DNA from: Ferrimonas balearica
Lineage (GTDB): Bacteria; Pseudomonadota; Gammaproteobacteria; Enterobacterales; Shewanellaceae
Direction: 5' to 3'
DNA: 64,000 nt
NCBI RefSeq assembly: GCF_019802085.1
Contig: NZ_JAHVHV010000002.1
Coordinates: 124,001-188,000 of the forward strand
Of this stretch, positions 35,535 through 45,217 are shown in pieces; position 1 is the first letter of the stretch, and each line of letters starts with the position of its first letter. The notes beneath the pieces are model-generated. The model was not told where the DNA came from. It worked only from the letters and a program-made list of their open reading frames with translations, and did not search any database. The translations under genes were made by a program, and so were the position numbers.

Positions 35535-35860
35535 GAGCGCTCCTTGCGCTAAGGGTCTGATCTCACCTTACCCGAAATGGCCTGGCCGGATAGAGCCAGA
35601 TGGGCAAAAGGGATGGATCCAGCCCCTTGGACTGGCCTTGCTCCTCAAAGGGCCGAAACCCCCGCCGAAAGTGACCTGGATCACGCTTCGGGGTTGCTCA
35701 AAATGCCATCAGATTGGTCAAAATTGATCCAGGTTAAACAAGGTTCGAATAGCGTCTAAACCCTTAACAAAGGCAGGGTTATCTGTGTTACACCCAAAGG
35801 GCAACCAGTGTTGCGATTTTGTAAATGCAGCGGGTTATACAACTCTAAGGACGGATAATC
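35535..35860. promoter_or_regulatory. Control region of the decaheme cytochrome gene
   Basis: 326 bases. It holds a CRP-like palindrome at 35668-35687, then an A/T-rich stretch (35700-35830) suitable for promoters and leader. No small gene seen. A ribosome site AAGGA lies close to the ATG at 35861. Confidence 0.5.
35668..35687. promoter_or_regulatory. CRP-like site
   Basis: GTGA-CCTGGA-TCAC core with A/T flanks (AAA on the left, GCTT on the right), close to the CRP consensus. It lies 183 bases before the cytochrome gene. CRP drives metal-reduction cytochromes in Shewanella. Confidence 0.6.
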
Positions 35861-38029
35861 ATGCGCACTCATCATCTTCATCTGCTTGCCCTGGCCCTGG
35901 CCAGCGCAATGGCACTCTCGGCCTGTGGTGACGATGGCAAAGACGGTGCTCCAGGCGAAGCCGGACCTCCGGGTCCTCCCGGTGACCCCGGAGCCCCTGG
36001 TCTGCCAGCCGGCAGTTTTGCTACTACCGCAGAAAACGCGAGCGATCTGACCTTCACCCTAACGCCCGAAGGGATCGCCTTTACCGACGAGTTCGGCATC
36101 GAGTTCGAACTGGCCGGGCTGAACCCCCAGGGCGACACCGTGCCCTTCGTCGGGCTGGACCGCATCGCCATCTACCTCTCCCACCTGACCATCAACCAGG
36201 AGGACATCGGTGCGCCGACCGCCTGGGCCAGCCACAGCTACCTCAGTGCCGGCGCCAGCTCCATGTACTGCGCCATCGGTGGCGGCGAGATCACCGTGCG
36301 GGGCAACACCTACAAGGCCTGCACCCTGGTCGAGGGTGAGCCGGGCCACTACACCGGCACCTGGGAACACGCCGACACCCCGGCCCCGGTGATCCTCGAA
36401 GGCGACGATATGGATTTGACCCACCGCCTCTGGCTGCGGGCCTACAACATCGTCGATGCCACCGGCAACGGCGTGTCCGACAAGGTGCTCTCCGAGCGGA
36501 TGGACTTCATCCCCGCCACCGGCGAGGTGCTGGAGGACAGCGGCCGCGACATCGTCAGTGACACCGCCTGCCAAGGGTGCCACGGCGGCGAAGAGGGCGG
36601 CATCATCAGCAACATCCACGCCCACCACAACTACCAGAGCGTGGGCAACTGCGTGAACTGTCACAACCCCTTCTGGGAAGCCAGCGAAGAGCAGGTGGCG
36701 GAAGGCTGGAATGAGGGCAACTGGGACCTGACGGTACTGGTGCACCGGCTCCACGCCGGCAGCCACATCGCCGACAGCTTGAGCGGTGAGGCACTGGAGT
36801 TTATGGGCCACATTCACTACCCGGGTGAGCTCAACAACTGCCTGACCTGCCACGAGGGGAACACCGCCTTTACCGACAACCTCTACCGCGACGCCTGTGT
36901 GGCCTGCCACATCGACACCGATCCCCGCACCGGGGAAAACCACGGTGGCATCGTCATCAGCACCGACGCGGCCTGCATCAACTGCCACGGCAGCGGGGCA
37001 CTGGGGGTGATGGCGGCCCACGAGATCGGCATCCGCGACACCCTGCGGGACGCCTTCTACGCCGAGGTCGACCCGGCCACCATCATGGTGACTCCGGACC
37101 CGCTGGATCCGACCCTGACCACCGTCAGTTTCGGCTTCAAGGCCTACCTGAACGGCGCCGAGTTCACCGGTGATCTGGCCACCCTGGACTTCATCTCCTC
37201 CGCCCAGAAGTGGTTGGTGAACTTCCAGGCCGACAGCGGCTACGCCCTGGCCTACACCGCCTACGGCACCGGCAGCGCCCCCTTCCAGGAAGCGCTGTAC
37301 AACGGCACCCACTACGCGACCAGCACCACGGCGCCCACCAGCATCGTGACCGGCAGCGGGGTGATCATCGGTGACGTGCGCCTGTGCGCCAACGACGGGG
37401 CCCTGACCACCTGTGGCGCCGAGATTGACGACACTATCTCGCTGGCGATGAAGTCCGACGCGGTCTACTTCGATACCGCCAACCCGGCCAACCCGGACGT
37501 GGTGATGTCCCGCTATGCCACCGACGAGGGCGGCGTGGTCTCCATTGCCAAGTGCAACGACTGCCACGGCGACATCGCCTACGGTAAGCGCGGCCACCAC
37601 GGGGTGGACAAGATTGAGCAGTGCGTCCATTGCCACAACGAGAATGTCATCTTCTTCAAAGGCAGTGCCCGGGACCTGGGGCTCAACACCCACAAGTTCC
37701 ACGCCGGCCACAGCGAGTACTTTGGCGAAGGTGAGAGCATCGGCTACCCGAACCTGCTGACCGACTGCCAGGCCTGCCACGTCAGCGACCAGTGGTTCGA
37801 CGGCAGCGGTGCCCTGCAATCCGGCAAGACCGGCTTCCGCGTCAGCCTGGATCTGGATAACGTCGATCGGGTCTCCCCGGTAGCGGCCACCTGCCTGGCC
37901 TGCCACGAGTCCGATGCGGTTGCGGCCCACGCCGCCTCCCAGGGCGCCATCGTGGATCCGGCCAACGCCGTGCCCAACCCGCCGGTGGAAAGCTGCGCGG
38001 TGTGCCACGCCGACGTGCACAGCTTCTGA
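35861..38029 (+). CDS. OmcA/MtrC-family decaheme c-type cytochrome, surface lipoprotein
   Basis: 722 residues. Lipobox LSAC (Cys22) is followed by a collagen-like Gly-x-y run (residues ~26-50). Ten CxxCH heme motifs are present: five in the first half (CQGCH, CVNCH, CLTCH, CVACH, CINCH) and five in the second (CNDCH, CVHCH, CQACH, CLACH, CAVCH), as in the two pentaheme domains. The intervening beta domain keeps a C-x8-C pair (LCANDGALTTC) like MtrC/MtrF. Role: extracellular electron transfer to metals or flavins. No mtrA/mtrB porin genes are adjacent. A strong terminator follows. Confidence 0.93.
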   Translation: MRTHHLHLLALALASAMALSACGDDGKDGAPGEAGPPGPPGDPGAPGLPAGSFATTAENASDLTFTLTPEGIAFTDEFGIEFELAGLNPQGDTVPFVGLDRIAIYLSHLTINQEDIGAPTAWASHSYLSAGASSMYCAIGGGEITVRGNTYKACTLVEGEPGHYTGTWEHADTPAPVILEGDDMDLTHRLWLRAYNIVDATGNGVSDKVLSERMDFIPATGEVLEDSGRDIVSDTACQGCHGGEEGGIISNIHAHHNYQSVGNCVNCHNPFWEASEEQVAEGWNEGNWDLTVLVHRLHAGSHIADSLSGEALEFMGHIHYPGELNNCLTCHEGNTAFTDNLYRDACVACHIDTDPRTGENHGGIVISTDAACINCHGSGALGVMAAHEIGIRDTLRDAFYAEVDPATIMVTPDPLDPTLTTVSFGFKAYLNGAEFTGDLATLDFISSAQKWLVNFQADSGYALAYTAYGTGSAPFQEALYNGTHYATSTTAPTSIVTGSGVIIGDVRLCANDGALTTCGAEIDDTISLAMKSDAVYFDTANPANPDVVMSRYATDEGGVVSIAKCNDCHGDIAYGKRGHHGVDKIEQCVHCHNENVIFFKGSARDLGLNTHKFHAGHSEYFGEGESIGYPNLLTDCQACHVSDQWFDGSGALQSGKTGFRVSLDLDNVDRVSPVAATCLACHESDAVAAHAASQGAIVDPANAVPNPPVESCAVCHADVHSF

Positions 38030-38071
38030 GCTTGCGCTCCCGGCTGTCCTGATGGGCAGTCGGCCTCCCGA

Positions 38072-38099
38072 GGGAGCCCCCAGGGGCTCCCCTTTTTTT
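38072..38099 (+). terminator. Intrinsic terminator after the decaheme gene
   Basis: GGGAGCCCC-CA-GGGGCTCCC followed by CT7. Confidence 0.92.
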
Positions 38100-38236
38100 G
38101 CCCATTGGCGACCCCGGTTCACCGTCGGGGTCGAATTTGTTGGGGCGCTGGGGTAGCTTGTTCCCTTCGACCGGGAATCGCCCGGTTCGCAACGGTGTCC
38201 AAAGAGCACCGGGTTACTACAAGCAGGAACGCATTC

Positions 38237-38827
38237 ATGACAGAGCAACACGGCCGCTGGCGCATCGAGCCGCTGGCCCCGGCCCACTTTGCCGGTGTGG
38301 TGGCCCTGGGCAACCTCGTCCACGGCGACGGCTACCTCACTGACGAGGGCCTGCGCGCCCACGCCGCCAAATCCTTTCATAACGGCATCAACTGCAGCTT
38401 CGTCGCCCTGGAGGGGGACACCGTGGTGGGCTTTCGCCTCACCTTCGCAGCCGGCCACTGGCAACCGGACCAGTGGTGCACCCCCGACAAGTGGCCGGTC
38501 TCGCCGGACAAGGTGTGTTACTTCAAGTGCAACACCGTGGACGAGGCCCACCGGGGCGAGGGACTGGGGGCCGCGCTGCTGCGCCGCTCCATCGACGCCG
38601 CCCGGGCCCAGGGGGCCGAAGCCGGGCTGGCGCACATCTGGCGCGCCAGCCCGGGCAACAGTGCCTTTCTCTACTTCAGCAAGTGCGGTGGGCAGTTGGT
38701 GGCAGACCACCCGGGCAAGTGGCGGCAGGACAGCCTGGAGGGCTACGACTGCGTGATCTGCGGGATCCCCTGCAGCTGCACCGCCGCCGAGATGATCATC
38801 GATTTTCGCACGGCCCCCGGGGCCTGA
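38237..38827 (+). CDS. GNAT-family N-acetyltransferase
   Basis: 196 residues from the ATG with AGGAA upstream. Acetyl-CoA loop in EAHRGEGLGAALLRRSIDAAR; the end has an unusual Cys cluster (DCVICGIPCSCTAAE) that could bind a metal or form disulfides. It precedes a PuuB-like oxidoreductase by 18 bases on the same strand, so both may act on the same amine substrate (inference). Confidence 0.85.
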   Translation: MTEQHGRWRIEPLAPAHFAGVVALGNLVHGDGYLTDEGLRAHAAKSFHNGINCSFVALEGDTVVGFRLTFAAGHWQPDQWCTPDKWPVSPDKVCYFKCNTVDEAHRGEGLGAALLRRSIDAARAQGAEAGLAHIWRASPGNSAFLYFSKCGGQLVADHPGKWRQDSLEGYDCVICGIPCSCTAAEMIIDFRTAPGA

Positions 38828-38845
38828 ACCGCACGGACGCGACCC

Positions 38846-40168
38846 ATGTACGACCCCCTTCATCAGCGCCACCCGGGCCAGGGTGAGCCCTATCCCGACA
38901 GCTACTGGGCCCAGACGGTGCCCCCCCTGACCCTACCGACGCTTTCCGAATCCCTGGACGTGGAGGTGGCCATCGTCGGCGGCGGCTACACCGGCTTGTC
39001 CACTGCGCTGCACCTGGCCCGTCTCGGGGTGGGGGTGGCGCTGCTGGAAGCCAACCAGCTGGCCTGGGGCTGCAGCGGCCGCAACGCCGGCTTTGTCCTC
39101 ACCGGCACCGGTCGGCTGGGGCTGGCCCAGCTGCAAAAGCGTTTCGGAGAGGCGCAGGGGCGGGCGGTGTTTGCCGAGTACCAGGCGGCGGTGACCACCG
39201 TGGCCCAGCTGATTGAGGAGGGGGAGATCGACTGTGAGGCTCAGGCCCCCGGCTACTACAAGGTGGCCCACAGCGCCCGCTGGGTGGCGCCGCTTCAGGC
39301 CCAGGCCACCTTGCTGCGGGAGCAGGCCGGGGTGCCGGTGCGCTGGCTGGCCCCGGACGAGCTGGCCGCCAGTCACCTGGGGCACCAGGGGGCCCACGGG
39401 GCCCTGCGTTTCGACGACAACTTCGGTGTGAACCCGCTGAAGCTGGCCCAGGGCTACGCCCGGCTGGCCCAGGCCCGGGGCGCGCGGCTGTTTGGCGCCA
39501 CGCCGGTGGTGGCCATCGAGTCCGCCGGACGGCGTCATCGTCTGATCACCCCCGGTGGCCAGGTTACCGCCCGCCACCTGGTGCTGGCCGGTGGCGGCTA
39601 CACCCCGAAGGGGCTGCACCCGGTGGTGGAGGGGCGGCAGCTGCCGGTGCTCTCCAGCGTCATCGTCACCCAGCCGTTCAGCAATGCCGAACTGGCGGCG
39701 GCGGGGCTGCACACGACTTCGGTGGTGATGGACACCCGGGCGCTCAAGTACTATTACCGTCGCCTGCCCGATGGCCGGGTGCTGTTCGGCGGCCGCGGGG
39801 CGATCAGCGGCAAGCACGCCGACAAAGCGGTGTTTCGCCTGCGTCTGCTGGCGGCGCTTAAGCAGGCCTACCCGGGGTTGCCGGCGCCGCGCATCGATTA
39901 CGCCTGGAGCGGCTGGATCAGCGTGGCGCTGGACGATCTGCCCCGGGTGCACAGCGAGGACAACCTGCACTACGCCCTGGGCTATTGCGGCAGCGGGGTG
40001 GCTTTCAGCGCCCAGGCGGGCAAGCGGCTGGCGGAGCGCATCATCGGCCTGGAAGAGGCGGCACTGCCGCTGTATCAGGGCCCCCTGCCCAGGTTTCCCC
40101 TGGCGCCGCTGCGACGGCTCGGCCAGTGGGGCTATTACCACTATGGCCGCCTGGTGGACGCCCTCTGA
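38846..40168 (+). CDS. FAD-dependent oxidoreductase, PuuB-like
   Basis: 440 residues. Rossmann FAD motif VAIVGGGYTGLSTALHLARLG near residue 40 and the family signature LAWGCSGRNAGFV; C-terminal DAO features YRRLPDGRVLFGGRG, YAWSGWISVALDDLPRV and GYCGSGVAFSAQAGKRLAE. Best fit is gamma-glutamylputrescine oxidase (PuuB) or related glycine/D-amino acid oxidases. With gabD-gabT elsewhere in the window it would feed putrescine to GABA, though other puu genes are absent. Pairs with the preceding acetyltransferase. Confidence 0.85.
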   Translation: MYDPLHQRHPGQGEPYPDSYWAQTVPPLTLPTLSESLDVEVAIVGGGYTGLSTALHLARLGVGVALLEANQLAWGCSGRNAGFVLTGTGRLGLAQLQKRFGEAQGRAVFAEYQAAVTTVAQLIEEGEIDCEAQAPGYYKVAHSARWVAPLQAQATLLREQAGVPVRWLAPDELAASHLGHQGAHGALRFDDNFGVNPLKLAQGYARLAQARGARLFGATPVVAIESAGRRHRLITPGGQVTARHLVLAGGGYTPKGLHPVVEGRQLPVLSSVIVTQPFSNAELAAAGLHTTSVVMDTRALKYYYRRLPDGRVLFGGRGAISGKHADKAVFRLRLLAALKQAYPGLPAPRIDYAWSGWISVALDDLPRVHSEDNLHYALGYCGSGVAFSAQAGKRLAERIIGLEEAALPLYQGPLPRFPLAPLRRLGQWGYYHYGRLVDAL

Positions 40169-40173
40169 GGACA

Positions 40174-40206
40174 CAAAAAAAGCCGGTCACTGACCGGCTT
40201 TTTTCT
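40174..40206. terminator. Bidirectional intrinsic terminator
   Basis: AAGCCGGTCA-C-TGACCGGCTT flanked by A7 and T6, between convergent FAD-oxidoreductase and YebC-family genes. Confidence 0.92.
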
Positions 40207-40218
40207 TATCTACCACGC

Positions 40219-40935
40219 TCAGAGTTCGGCGTTGTGGTAGACGTTCTGCACGTCGTCGCAATCTTCCAGCATCGCCAGGAACTTCTCGAACATCGCCACG
40301 TCGTCACCCTCGATCTTGGTGTAGGTCTGGGGCACGAAGGTGATCTCTTCGACGTCGAACTCGATCCCCTCGAAGGCTTCCTGCAGGGCGGTTTTGGCCT
40401 TGAAGTACTCGGTGTTGGGGGCGAATACGGTGATGGCGCCCTCTTCGGCTTCCACGTCGGTGACGTCCACGTCGGCCATCATCAGGGCCTCGAGTACGGC
40501 ATCCTCGTCGTCACCGGCGAAGGAGAAGATCGCCTGGTGATCGAACATGTGGGCCACCACACCGGGGGAGCCGATCTTGGCGTCGGTCTTGACGAAGCAC
40601 TGGCGCACGTCGGTGAAGGTGCGCTTGTTGTTGTCGGTCAGACAGTCGACGATCACCATGCAGTTGCCGGGGCCGAAGCCTTCGTAGCGTGCCGGGGTGT
40701 AGTCCTCCCCTGCGCCGCCTTTGGCCTTGTCGATGGCCTTGTCGATCACGTGGCCGGGCACCTGATCCTTCTTGGCGCGGTCGATCAGGCTGCGCAGAGC
40801 CAGGTTGGCGTCGGGATCCGGGCTGCCGTTTTTCGCCACCACGTAGATCTCTTTACTGTACTTGGAGTAGACCTTGGTCTTCTGACCGGCGGTCTTGGCC
40901 ATGGAGGCCTTACGGACTTCGAAACTGCGACCCAT
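40219..40935 (-). CDS. YebC/PmpR-family protein, YeeN type
   Basis: 238 residues collinear with E. coli YeeN: MGRSFEV start, [54 protein letters not shown] and the C-terminal [15 protein letters not shown]. YebC-family proteins were first called DNA-binding regulators and more recently are linked to relief of ribosome stalling at proline stretches; the YeeN branch is less studied. Single gene between two terminators. Confidence 0.92.
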   Translation of the reverse strand: MGRSFEVRKASMAKTAGQKTKVYSKYSKEIYVVAKNGSPDPDANLALRSLIDRAKKDQVPGHVIDKAIDKAKGGAGEDYTPARYEGFGPGNCMVIVDCLTDNNKRTFTDVRQCFVKTDAKIGSPGVVAHMFDHQAIFSFAGDDEDAVLEALMMADVDVTDVEAEEGAITVFAPNTEYFKAKTALQEAFEGIEFDVEEITFVPQTYTKIEGDDVAMFEKFLAMLEDCDDVQNVYHNAEL

Positions 40936-41048
40936 CGGGAATCTCGCTCTGTCTAGGTTCTAACGATAACGGGGCAAGAGTGTACCAGTTGCGCGGGAGA
41001 GGGCCAATGGCGGGCCCCCCTTGGCGGCTCCGCCCGGCGTCCAGGCAC

Positions 41049-41078
41049 AAAAAAACCGAGTCCGGGGACTCGGTTTTT
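41049..41078 (-). terminator. Intrinsic terminator after fis
   Basis: ACCGAGTCC-GG-GGACTCGGT; on the minus strand it is followed by T7. Confidence 0.9.
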
Positions 41079-41098
41079 GGCAACTTCGAGCAGCGCTC

Positions 41099-41407
41099 TT
41101 AGTTCATGCCGTACTTCTTCAGCTTCTTACGCAGGGTGCCGCGGTTGATGCCGAGGATGTTGGCGGCGCGGGTCTGGTTGCCGCGGGTGTACTGCATCAC
41201 GATGTCCAGCAGGGGCTGTTCCACTTCGCACAGTACCATCTCATACACTTCGGAGGCTTCTTGGCCATCCAGTTGAGCAAAGTAGTTGCTTACGGCACGC
41301 TTCACGGAGTCGCGCAGTAACTGGGGCTTCACAGTGCCATTGGGGGTTTCGATCTGGCCTACGGTCAGTTGGTGCGCTTCAGAAAAGGAGTTCTGCTGGT
41401 CAAACAT
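41099..41407 (-). CDS. fis: Nucleoid protein Fis
   Basis: 102 residues from the ATG at 41405-41407. The C-terminal helix-turn-helix is nearly identical to the family: [37 protein letters not shown] (in parts). Fis bends DNA and controls rRNA promoters, recombination and growth-phase response. It follows dusB by 26 bases, the conserved dusB-fis operon. Confidence 0.97.
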   Translation of the reverse strand: MFDQQNSFSEAHQLTVGQIETPNGTVKPQLLRDSVKRAVSNYFAQLDGQEASEVYEMVLCEVEQPLLDIVMQYTRGNQTRAANILGINRGTLRKKLKKYGMN

Positions 41408-41433
41408 ACTGTCTTTGCTCTGTCTGTTTACAA

Positions 41434-42399
41434 TCAATGCAATTCAAAGAAGCCGGCTAGGGCTTGGCGCTGTGCAGCGGCGCTATCCAGCCCATTAAAC
41501 TGGCGGCGAAGTTCCATCTGCTGCTGGTGCTCCAGGTACCAGCCCACGTGCTTCCGGGCGATGCGCATGCCGCGCTCGTCGCCGTAGAAGGCGTGCAACT
41601 GTTCCAGATGCTCCAGCATCAGGGCCTTCCGCTCCTCCCGTGACGGGGGCGGCAGGTGGTCACCGGTTTCCAGGTAGTGCTGGATCTCGCGAAAGATCCA
41701 GGGACGACCCTGGGCGGGACGACCGATCATCAAGCCGTCGACCCCGGTGTAATCCAGGACGAACCTGGCCTTCTCCGGGCTGTCGATGTCGCCGTTGGCG
41801 ATCACCGGCAGGCTGACGGCCTGCTTGATGGCGGCAATGGTGTCGTACTCCGCCTCGCCCTTGTACATGCACTGCTTGGTGCGGCCATGTACGGCGAGGG
41901 CGGCGATGCCGGACTGCTCGGCAATCCGGGCGATCTCGACGCCATTGCGGTGCTCCGGGTCCCAACCGGTACGGATCTTCAAGGTCACCGGCACGTCCAC
42001 CGCGTTAACCACGGTTTCGACGATTTGGCGCACCAGATCCGGGTGGCGCAGCAAGGCTGAGCCAGCCAGCTTCTTGTTAACTTTTTTGGCCGGGCAGCCC
42101 ATATTGATGTCGATGATCTGGGCGCCCCGTTCAACGTTGAACTGGGCGGCCTGAGCCATCAACTCGGGCTCGCTGCCGGCGATTTGGACGGAACGAATGC
42201 CGGTTTCACCGCTGTGATCCATCCGCGCCATCGATTTTTCCGTCGCCCACACCTTGGGGTTGGACGACAGCATCTCTGACACGGCCAGACCGGCGCCGAG
42301 GCGTCGGCACAGCTGGCGAAAGGGGAGATCCGTGACTCCGGCCATCGGCGCCACGATCAGCTGGTTGTCCAGTCGATAGGGTCCAATTTTCAAGGTCAC
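41434..42399 (-). CDS. dusB: tRNA-dihydrouridine synthase B
   Basis: 321 residues from the GTG at 42397-42399, the same length as E. coli DusB; a TTG at 42393 is the alternative. FMN-binding TIM barrel with [52 protein letters not shown] (catalytic Cys), [16 protein letters not shown] and [13 protein letters not shown]. Reduces uridine in tRNA D-loops. First gene of dusB-fis. Confidence 0.96.
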   Translation of the reverse strand: MTLKIGPYRLDNQLIVAPMAGVTDLPFRQLCRRLGAGLAVSEMLSSNPKVWATEKSMARMDHSGETGIRSVQIAGSEPELMAQAAQFNVERGAQIIDINMGCPAKKVNKKLAGSALLRHPDLVRQIVETVVNAVDVPVTLKIRTGWDPEHRNGVEIARIAEQSGIAALAVHGRTKQCMYKGEAEYDTIAAIKQAVSLPVIANGDIDSPEKARFVLDYTGVDGLMIGRPAQGRPWIFREIQHYLETGDHLPPPSREERKALMLEHLEQLHAFYGDERGMRIARKHVGWYLEHQQQMELRRQFNGLDSAAAQRQALAGFFELH

Positions 42400-42620
42400 T
42401 TTTCCGTCCCGCTCGTTTACGAGGGGGCGAATATTACTCCTTTTTTCCGGGCCTGGGAAGGTTAGAAAATGAACGCGGCGCAAATTTTTTTGCTTGACAT
42501 CGCCTTCAAGGATCGGGGCGCCATGGGGATAGTGACGTTAGCGGTCACTTACTTCTGTTGGCGCCCCTGAGTTGGCTAATTATTGCGCGGCCGTAAAAAG
42601 TTTCGGTCGTTGAGCGTCGC
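42400..42620. promoter_or_regulatory. dusB-fis promoter/leader region
   Basis: 221 bases between prmA and dusB. Contains AGTGAC-GTTAGCG-GTCACT (42531-42549) and a wider GGGGCGCC/GGCGCCCC pair (about 42514-42567) that could form a long hairpin in the leader. Conserved growth-rate control of fis makes a strong promoter likely here, but I cannot place it. Confidence 0.4.
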
Positions 42621-43502
42621 TCAGCGCTTGGTGCCATCCAATCGACACCAGTCCCCCTCGACGGCGGTGGGGTTGAGATCAAACCACTGGCCGTAGATGG
42701 CGCGAAGCTCTTCGGCCTGCTCCGCCAACAGGCCGGACAGGGCCAGCTGGCCGCCGGGTTTGACCAGGGCGCTGATCACCGGCGCCAGCTCCCGCAGCGG
42801 GCCGGCCAGGATGTTGGCCACCACCACGTCGGCCTGCAGGTCCGCCGGCTGGTCCTTGGGCAGGTACACCGTCAGCTTCTCCTCCACCCCGTTGCGCTGG
42901 GCGTTGTCGGCGGAGGCGGTCAGGGCCTGGGGATCGATGTCCAGCCCCACCACCCGCTCGGCGCCGAGCTTGATGGCAGCGATGGCCAGAATGCCGGAGC
43001 CGCAGCCAAAATCCACCACCGACTTGCTGGTCAGATCCAGGCCGTCCAGCCAGGTCAGGCAGAGGGCGGTGGTGGGGTGGGTGCCGGTGCCGAAGGCCAG
43101 GCCGGGGTCCAGCAGCACATTGACGGCGTCCGGCTCCGGGGCTTCACGCCAGGAGGGGCAGATCCACAGCCGGCGGCCGAACTGCATGGGGTGGAAGTTG
43201 TCCATCCAGGCCCGCTCCCAGTCCTTGTCCTCCAGCGCCTCCACTTTATAGGTCATCTGGTTGGCCAGCTCCGGCAGTGCCTTGAGCGCCTCGATCACCG
43301 GCGCCATCTCGGTGATGGCATCGAACAGGCCGATCACGTCGGTGTCCCCCCACAGGCGGGTTTCCCCGGGCGCAGGTTCAAACACCGGGGTGTCCTGGGC
43401 GTCGACAAAGGTGACGGACGCCGCCCCCAGTTCCATCAGGGTGTCGCTGATGGTTTCGGCGGTGGCGTTGGTGGCGTTGAGGCGCAGTTGGATCCAGGCC
43501 AT
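42621..43502 (-). CDS. prmA: Ribosomal protein L11 methyltransferase
   Basis: 293 residues, the length of E. coli PrmA. N-terminal L11-recognition domain ([20 protein letters not shown]) and a class I methyltransferase with [53 protein letters not shown] and [16 protein letters not shown]. Trimethylates L11. Located upstream of dusB-fis, as in Shewanella. Confidence 0.97.
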   Translation of the reverse strand: MAWIQLRLNATNATAETISDTLMELGAASVTFVDAQDTPVFEPAPGETRLWGDTDVIGLFDAITEMAPVIEALKALPELANQMTYKVEALEDKDWERAWMDNFHPMQFGRRLWICPSWREAPEPDAVNVLLDPGLAFGTGTHPTTALCLTWLDGLDLTSKSVVDFGCGSGILAIAAIKLGAERVVGLDIDPQALTASADNAQRNGVEEKLTVYLPKDQPADLQADVVVANILAGPLRELAPVISALVKPGGQLALSGLLAEQAEELRAIYGQWFDLNPTAVEGDWCRLDGTKR

Positions 43503-43628
43503 GACTCTCTCTGCTGTGGTGGGGAATAGGGGGCGAATTGTAATGACTCCGGTGGGTTTCGCCAGCGTTTCTTTTTTCGACGGTTGAACGGCTTTGGGGC
43601 CCTTGGATGCGCGAGTGGATGGGTGATT

Positions 43629-43642
43629 TTGAGTGGGATCAC
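43629..43642. promoter_or_regulatory. FNR-like half-conserved site before frdC1
   Basis: TTGAG-TGGG-ATCAC, two mismatches from TTGAT-N4-ATCAA, 58 bases before the first frdC-like gene. Anaerobic control of that gene is inferred. Confidence 0.35.
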
Positions 43643-43699
43643 ATTCTGGAAAGGATAAGCGGCGCTATGTTAAGGAACATTCTCTCTTATTAACACGGT

Positions 43700-44359
43700 A
43701 TGGACATTTCGCTTTCCGAGCAGCGCGCCCTCTGGCGTCGCTGGGCCCAGGGGATGGCCGGTGGCATTCTGGCCCTGGACACCCTGCTGTCACTGCAGTG
43801 GGGCCCAACCCAGCTGTTTGGCCCCCGGCCGCTGGCGCCCATCCAGAACCTCATCCTCGGGGTGCCCGAACAGACCAGCCTGGCCTCCTGGCTGGCCACC
43901 TCGGTGCTGGTCGGCCTTTTGATGCTGCACGGTTTCCTGGCCCTGGCCGAGTCCCGCGAGAGGCCGCCGCTGACCGAGCGGCCGGGCTTTGGCCGCAAGC
44001 CACGGCTGGCCTGGTTGCGGGTCTACCAGCAGGTGCAGGTCACCACCGGGGTGTTGCTGGTGCCTTTGGTGATGCTCTACGTCTATACCCTGTTCCAGTC
44101 CCCACCCAACCTGGACGCGGGGAGCTGGGATCAGCGCCTCACCTCCCTGGGCAGCCGCATGCTCTACGTGATGCTGGTGCCCGTGCTCTTGCTGCACGCC
44201 CTGCTGGGACTGGGGCGTCTGATCTGTCGCTGGTTCCCGGGCAACGCCCAGGGCCTGTTTCACCGGCGCTGGTCCCTGGCCCTGGGCTCCGCCAGCCTGG
44301 TGCTGATGGTGGCCTCGGTGCTGAGCGTGGTGCGCTCCGTCCCCGCACCCCTCTCCTAA
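43700..44359 (+). CDS. Degenerate FrdC-like cytochrome b paralogue 1
   Basis: 219 residues with five predicted helices, in the order and loop lengths of Wolinella-type FrdC. By alignment with the fourth copy, the helix II and V heme histidines remain (LLMLHGFLAL and VLLLHALLGLGRL, equivalent to Wolinella His93 and His182, ligands of the proximal heme). The helix I and IV histidines of the distal heme are gone (LALDTLLSLQW; LLVPLVMLYVY). Glu66 and Glu180 equivalents are also absent. Ribosome site is poor. It may hold one heme or be an accessory subunit. Confidence 0.72.
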   Translation: MDISLSEQRALWRRWAQGMAGGILALDTLLSLQWGPTQLFGPRPLAPIQNLILGVPEQTSLASWLATSVLVGLLMLHGFLALAESRERPPLTERPGFGRKPRLAWLRVYQQVQVTTGVLLVPLVMLYVYTLFQSPPNLDAGSWDQRLTSLGSRMLYVMLVPVLLLHALLGLGRLICRWFPGNAQGLFHRRWSLALGSASLVLMVASVLSVVRSVPAPLS

Positions 44360-44412
44360 AGGGCGTGCGCGACAAGCATAGGTGTGACTTATGTTCGCCC
44401 CGGGGCCTGTGT

Positions 44413-44444
44413 GGTCGAAATTATGATGTGGCGAAATTTCGACC
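44413..44444. repeat. Perfect inverted repeat upstream of frdC2
   Basis: GGTCGAAATT-N12-AATTTCGACC, ten-base perfect arms, 65 bases before the frdC2 start. No T-run follows. Could be an operator or a leader hairpin; no known regulator site recognised. Confidence 0.6.
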
Positions 44445-44508
44445 GATGTCACGGACTGGGCCCCGGCCCCTCCACTATGATGCGCGCCCACTTTCTTGAG
44501 GGCAGACG

Positions 44509-45162
44509 ATGACCAATAGCCACAGCCATAGCCACTCCCTGCGCACCCGTGACTGGGTGATGGGCCTTTGCGGCGGCACCCTGGGGATCTTTTTCCTGGC
44601 CAACCTGCACTGGCGCCAGGGGGATCTGGTGGGGCCGCAGTCCTTCCACCGGCTCAGCGATCTGCTGTTTGCCGGCCATTGGGACGGCTCGTTGGTGACC
44701 ATGCTGTTGTTGTGCCTGACCCTGCTGGGCCTGCTGGCGGTGCACGCCAGCCTGGCGCTGCGCCGGGCGGCCAAGGTCGACTTCGGCCCGCCGCGGCTGG
44801 GTCGGTCTCAGCTCAGCCTGCGCAAGGGGATGTACCTGGTGCGGATCATGAGCGGCGTCATGCTGGTACCGCTGTTGGGCCTGCACCTGTTCACCATCTT
44901 CTCCCACCCCCATATGGCGGATCCGGAGATCGCCGCGGTGCACCTGGCCAAGGACGCCGGCTGGTCGCTCTACGCCCTGCTGTTCCCGGTGCTGGCCCTG
45001 CACATCAGCCTGGGGCTGGGCCGATTCGCGCGCCGCTGGTGGCAATCTCCGGCCCGGACCCACGCCCGGCACTGGCTGGCACGACTGGCGCCGCTGGGGG
45101 TGGTGATGCTGGGGGCGGGCATGCTCACCCTGGCGGAGCGTTTGCCCCCGTTCAGTCATTGA
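44509..45162 (+). CDS. FrdC-like cytochrome b paralogue 2
   Basis: 217 residues, start preceded by GAGG; five predicted helices. Histidines remain in helix II (AVHASLALRR), helix IV (LLGLHLFTIF) and helix V (LALHISLGLGRF). The helix I ligand position is Asn (FLANLHW), with a His two residues later that might substitute. Key glutamates are missing. N-terminus is unusual: MTNSHSHSHSL, an alternating His-Ser stretch that could bind metal. Lies between an inverted repeat and the FNR-controlled third copy. Confidence 0.75.
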   Translation: MTNSHSHSHSLRTRDWVMGLCGGTLGIFFLANLHWRQGDLVGPQSFHRLSDLLFAGHWDGSLVTMLLLCLTLLGLLAVHASLALRRAAKVDFGPPRLGRSQLSLRKGMYLVRIMSGVMLVPLLGLHLFTIFSHPHMADPEIAAVHLAKDAGWSLYALLFPVLALHISLGLGRFARRWWQSPARTHARHWLARLAPLGVVMLGAGMLTLAERLPPFSH

Positions 45163-45217
45163 TTCTGATTCAGCGGGGTGCGGCGGTGTGATCCGCTTCG
45201 CACCCCGCGGTCCGACC

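Noticed and set aside
36059-38872. 937-residue minus-strand open frame
   Set aside because: Antisense to the decaheme cytochrome; the ten CxxCH motifs on the other strand decide the coding strand.
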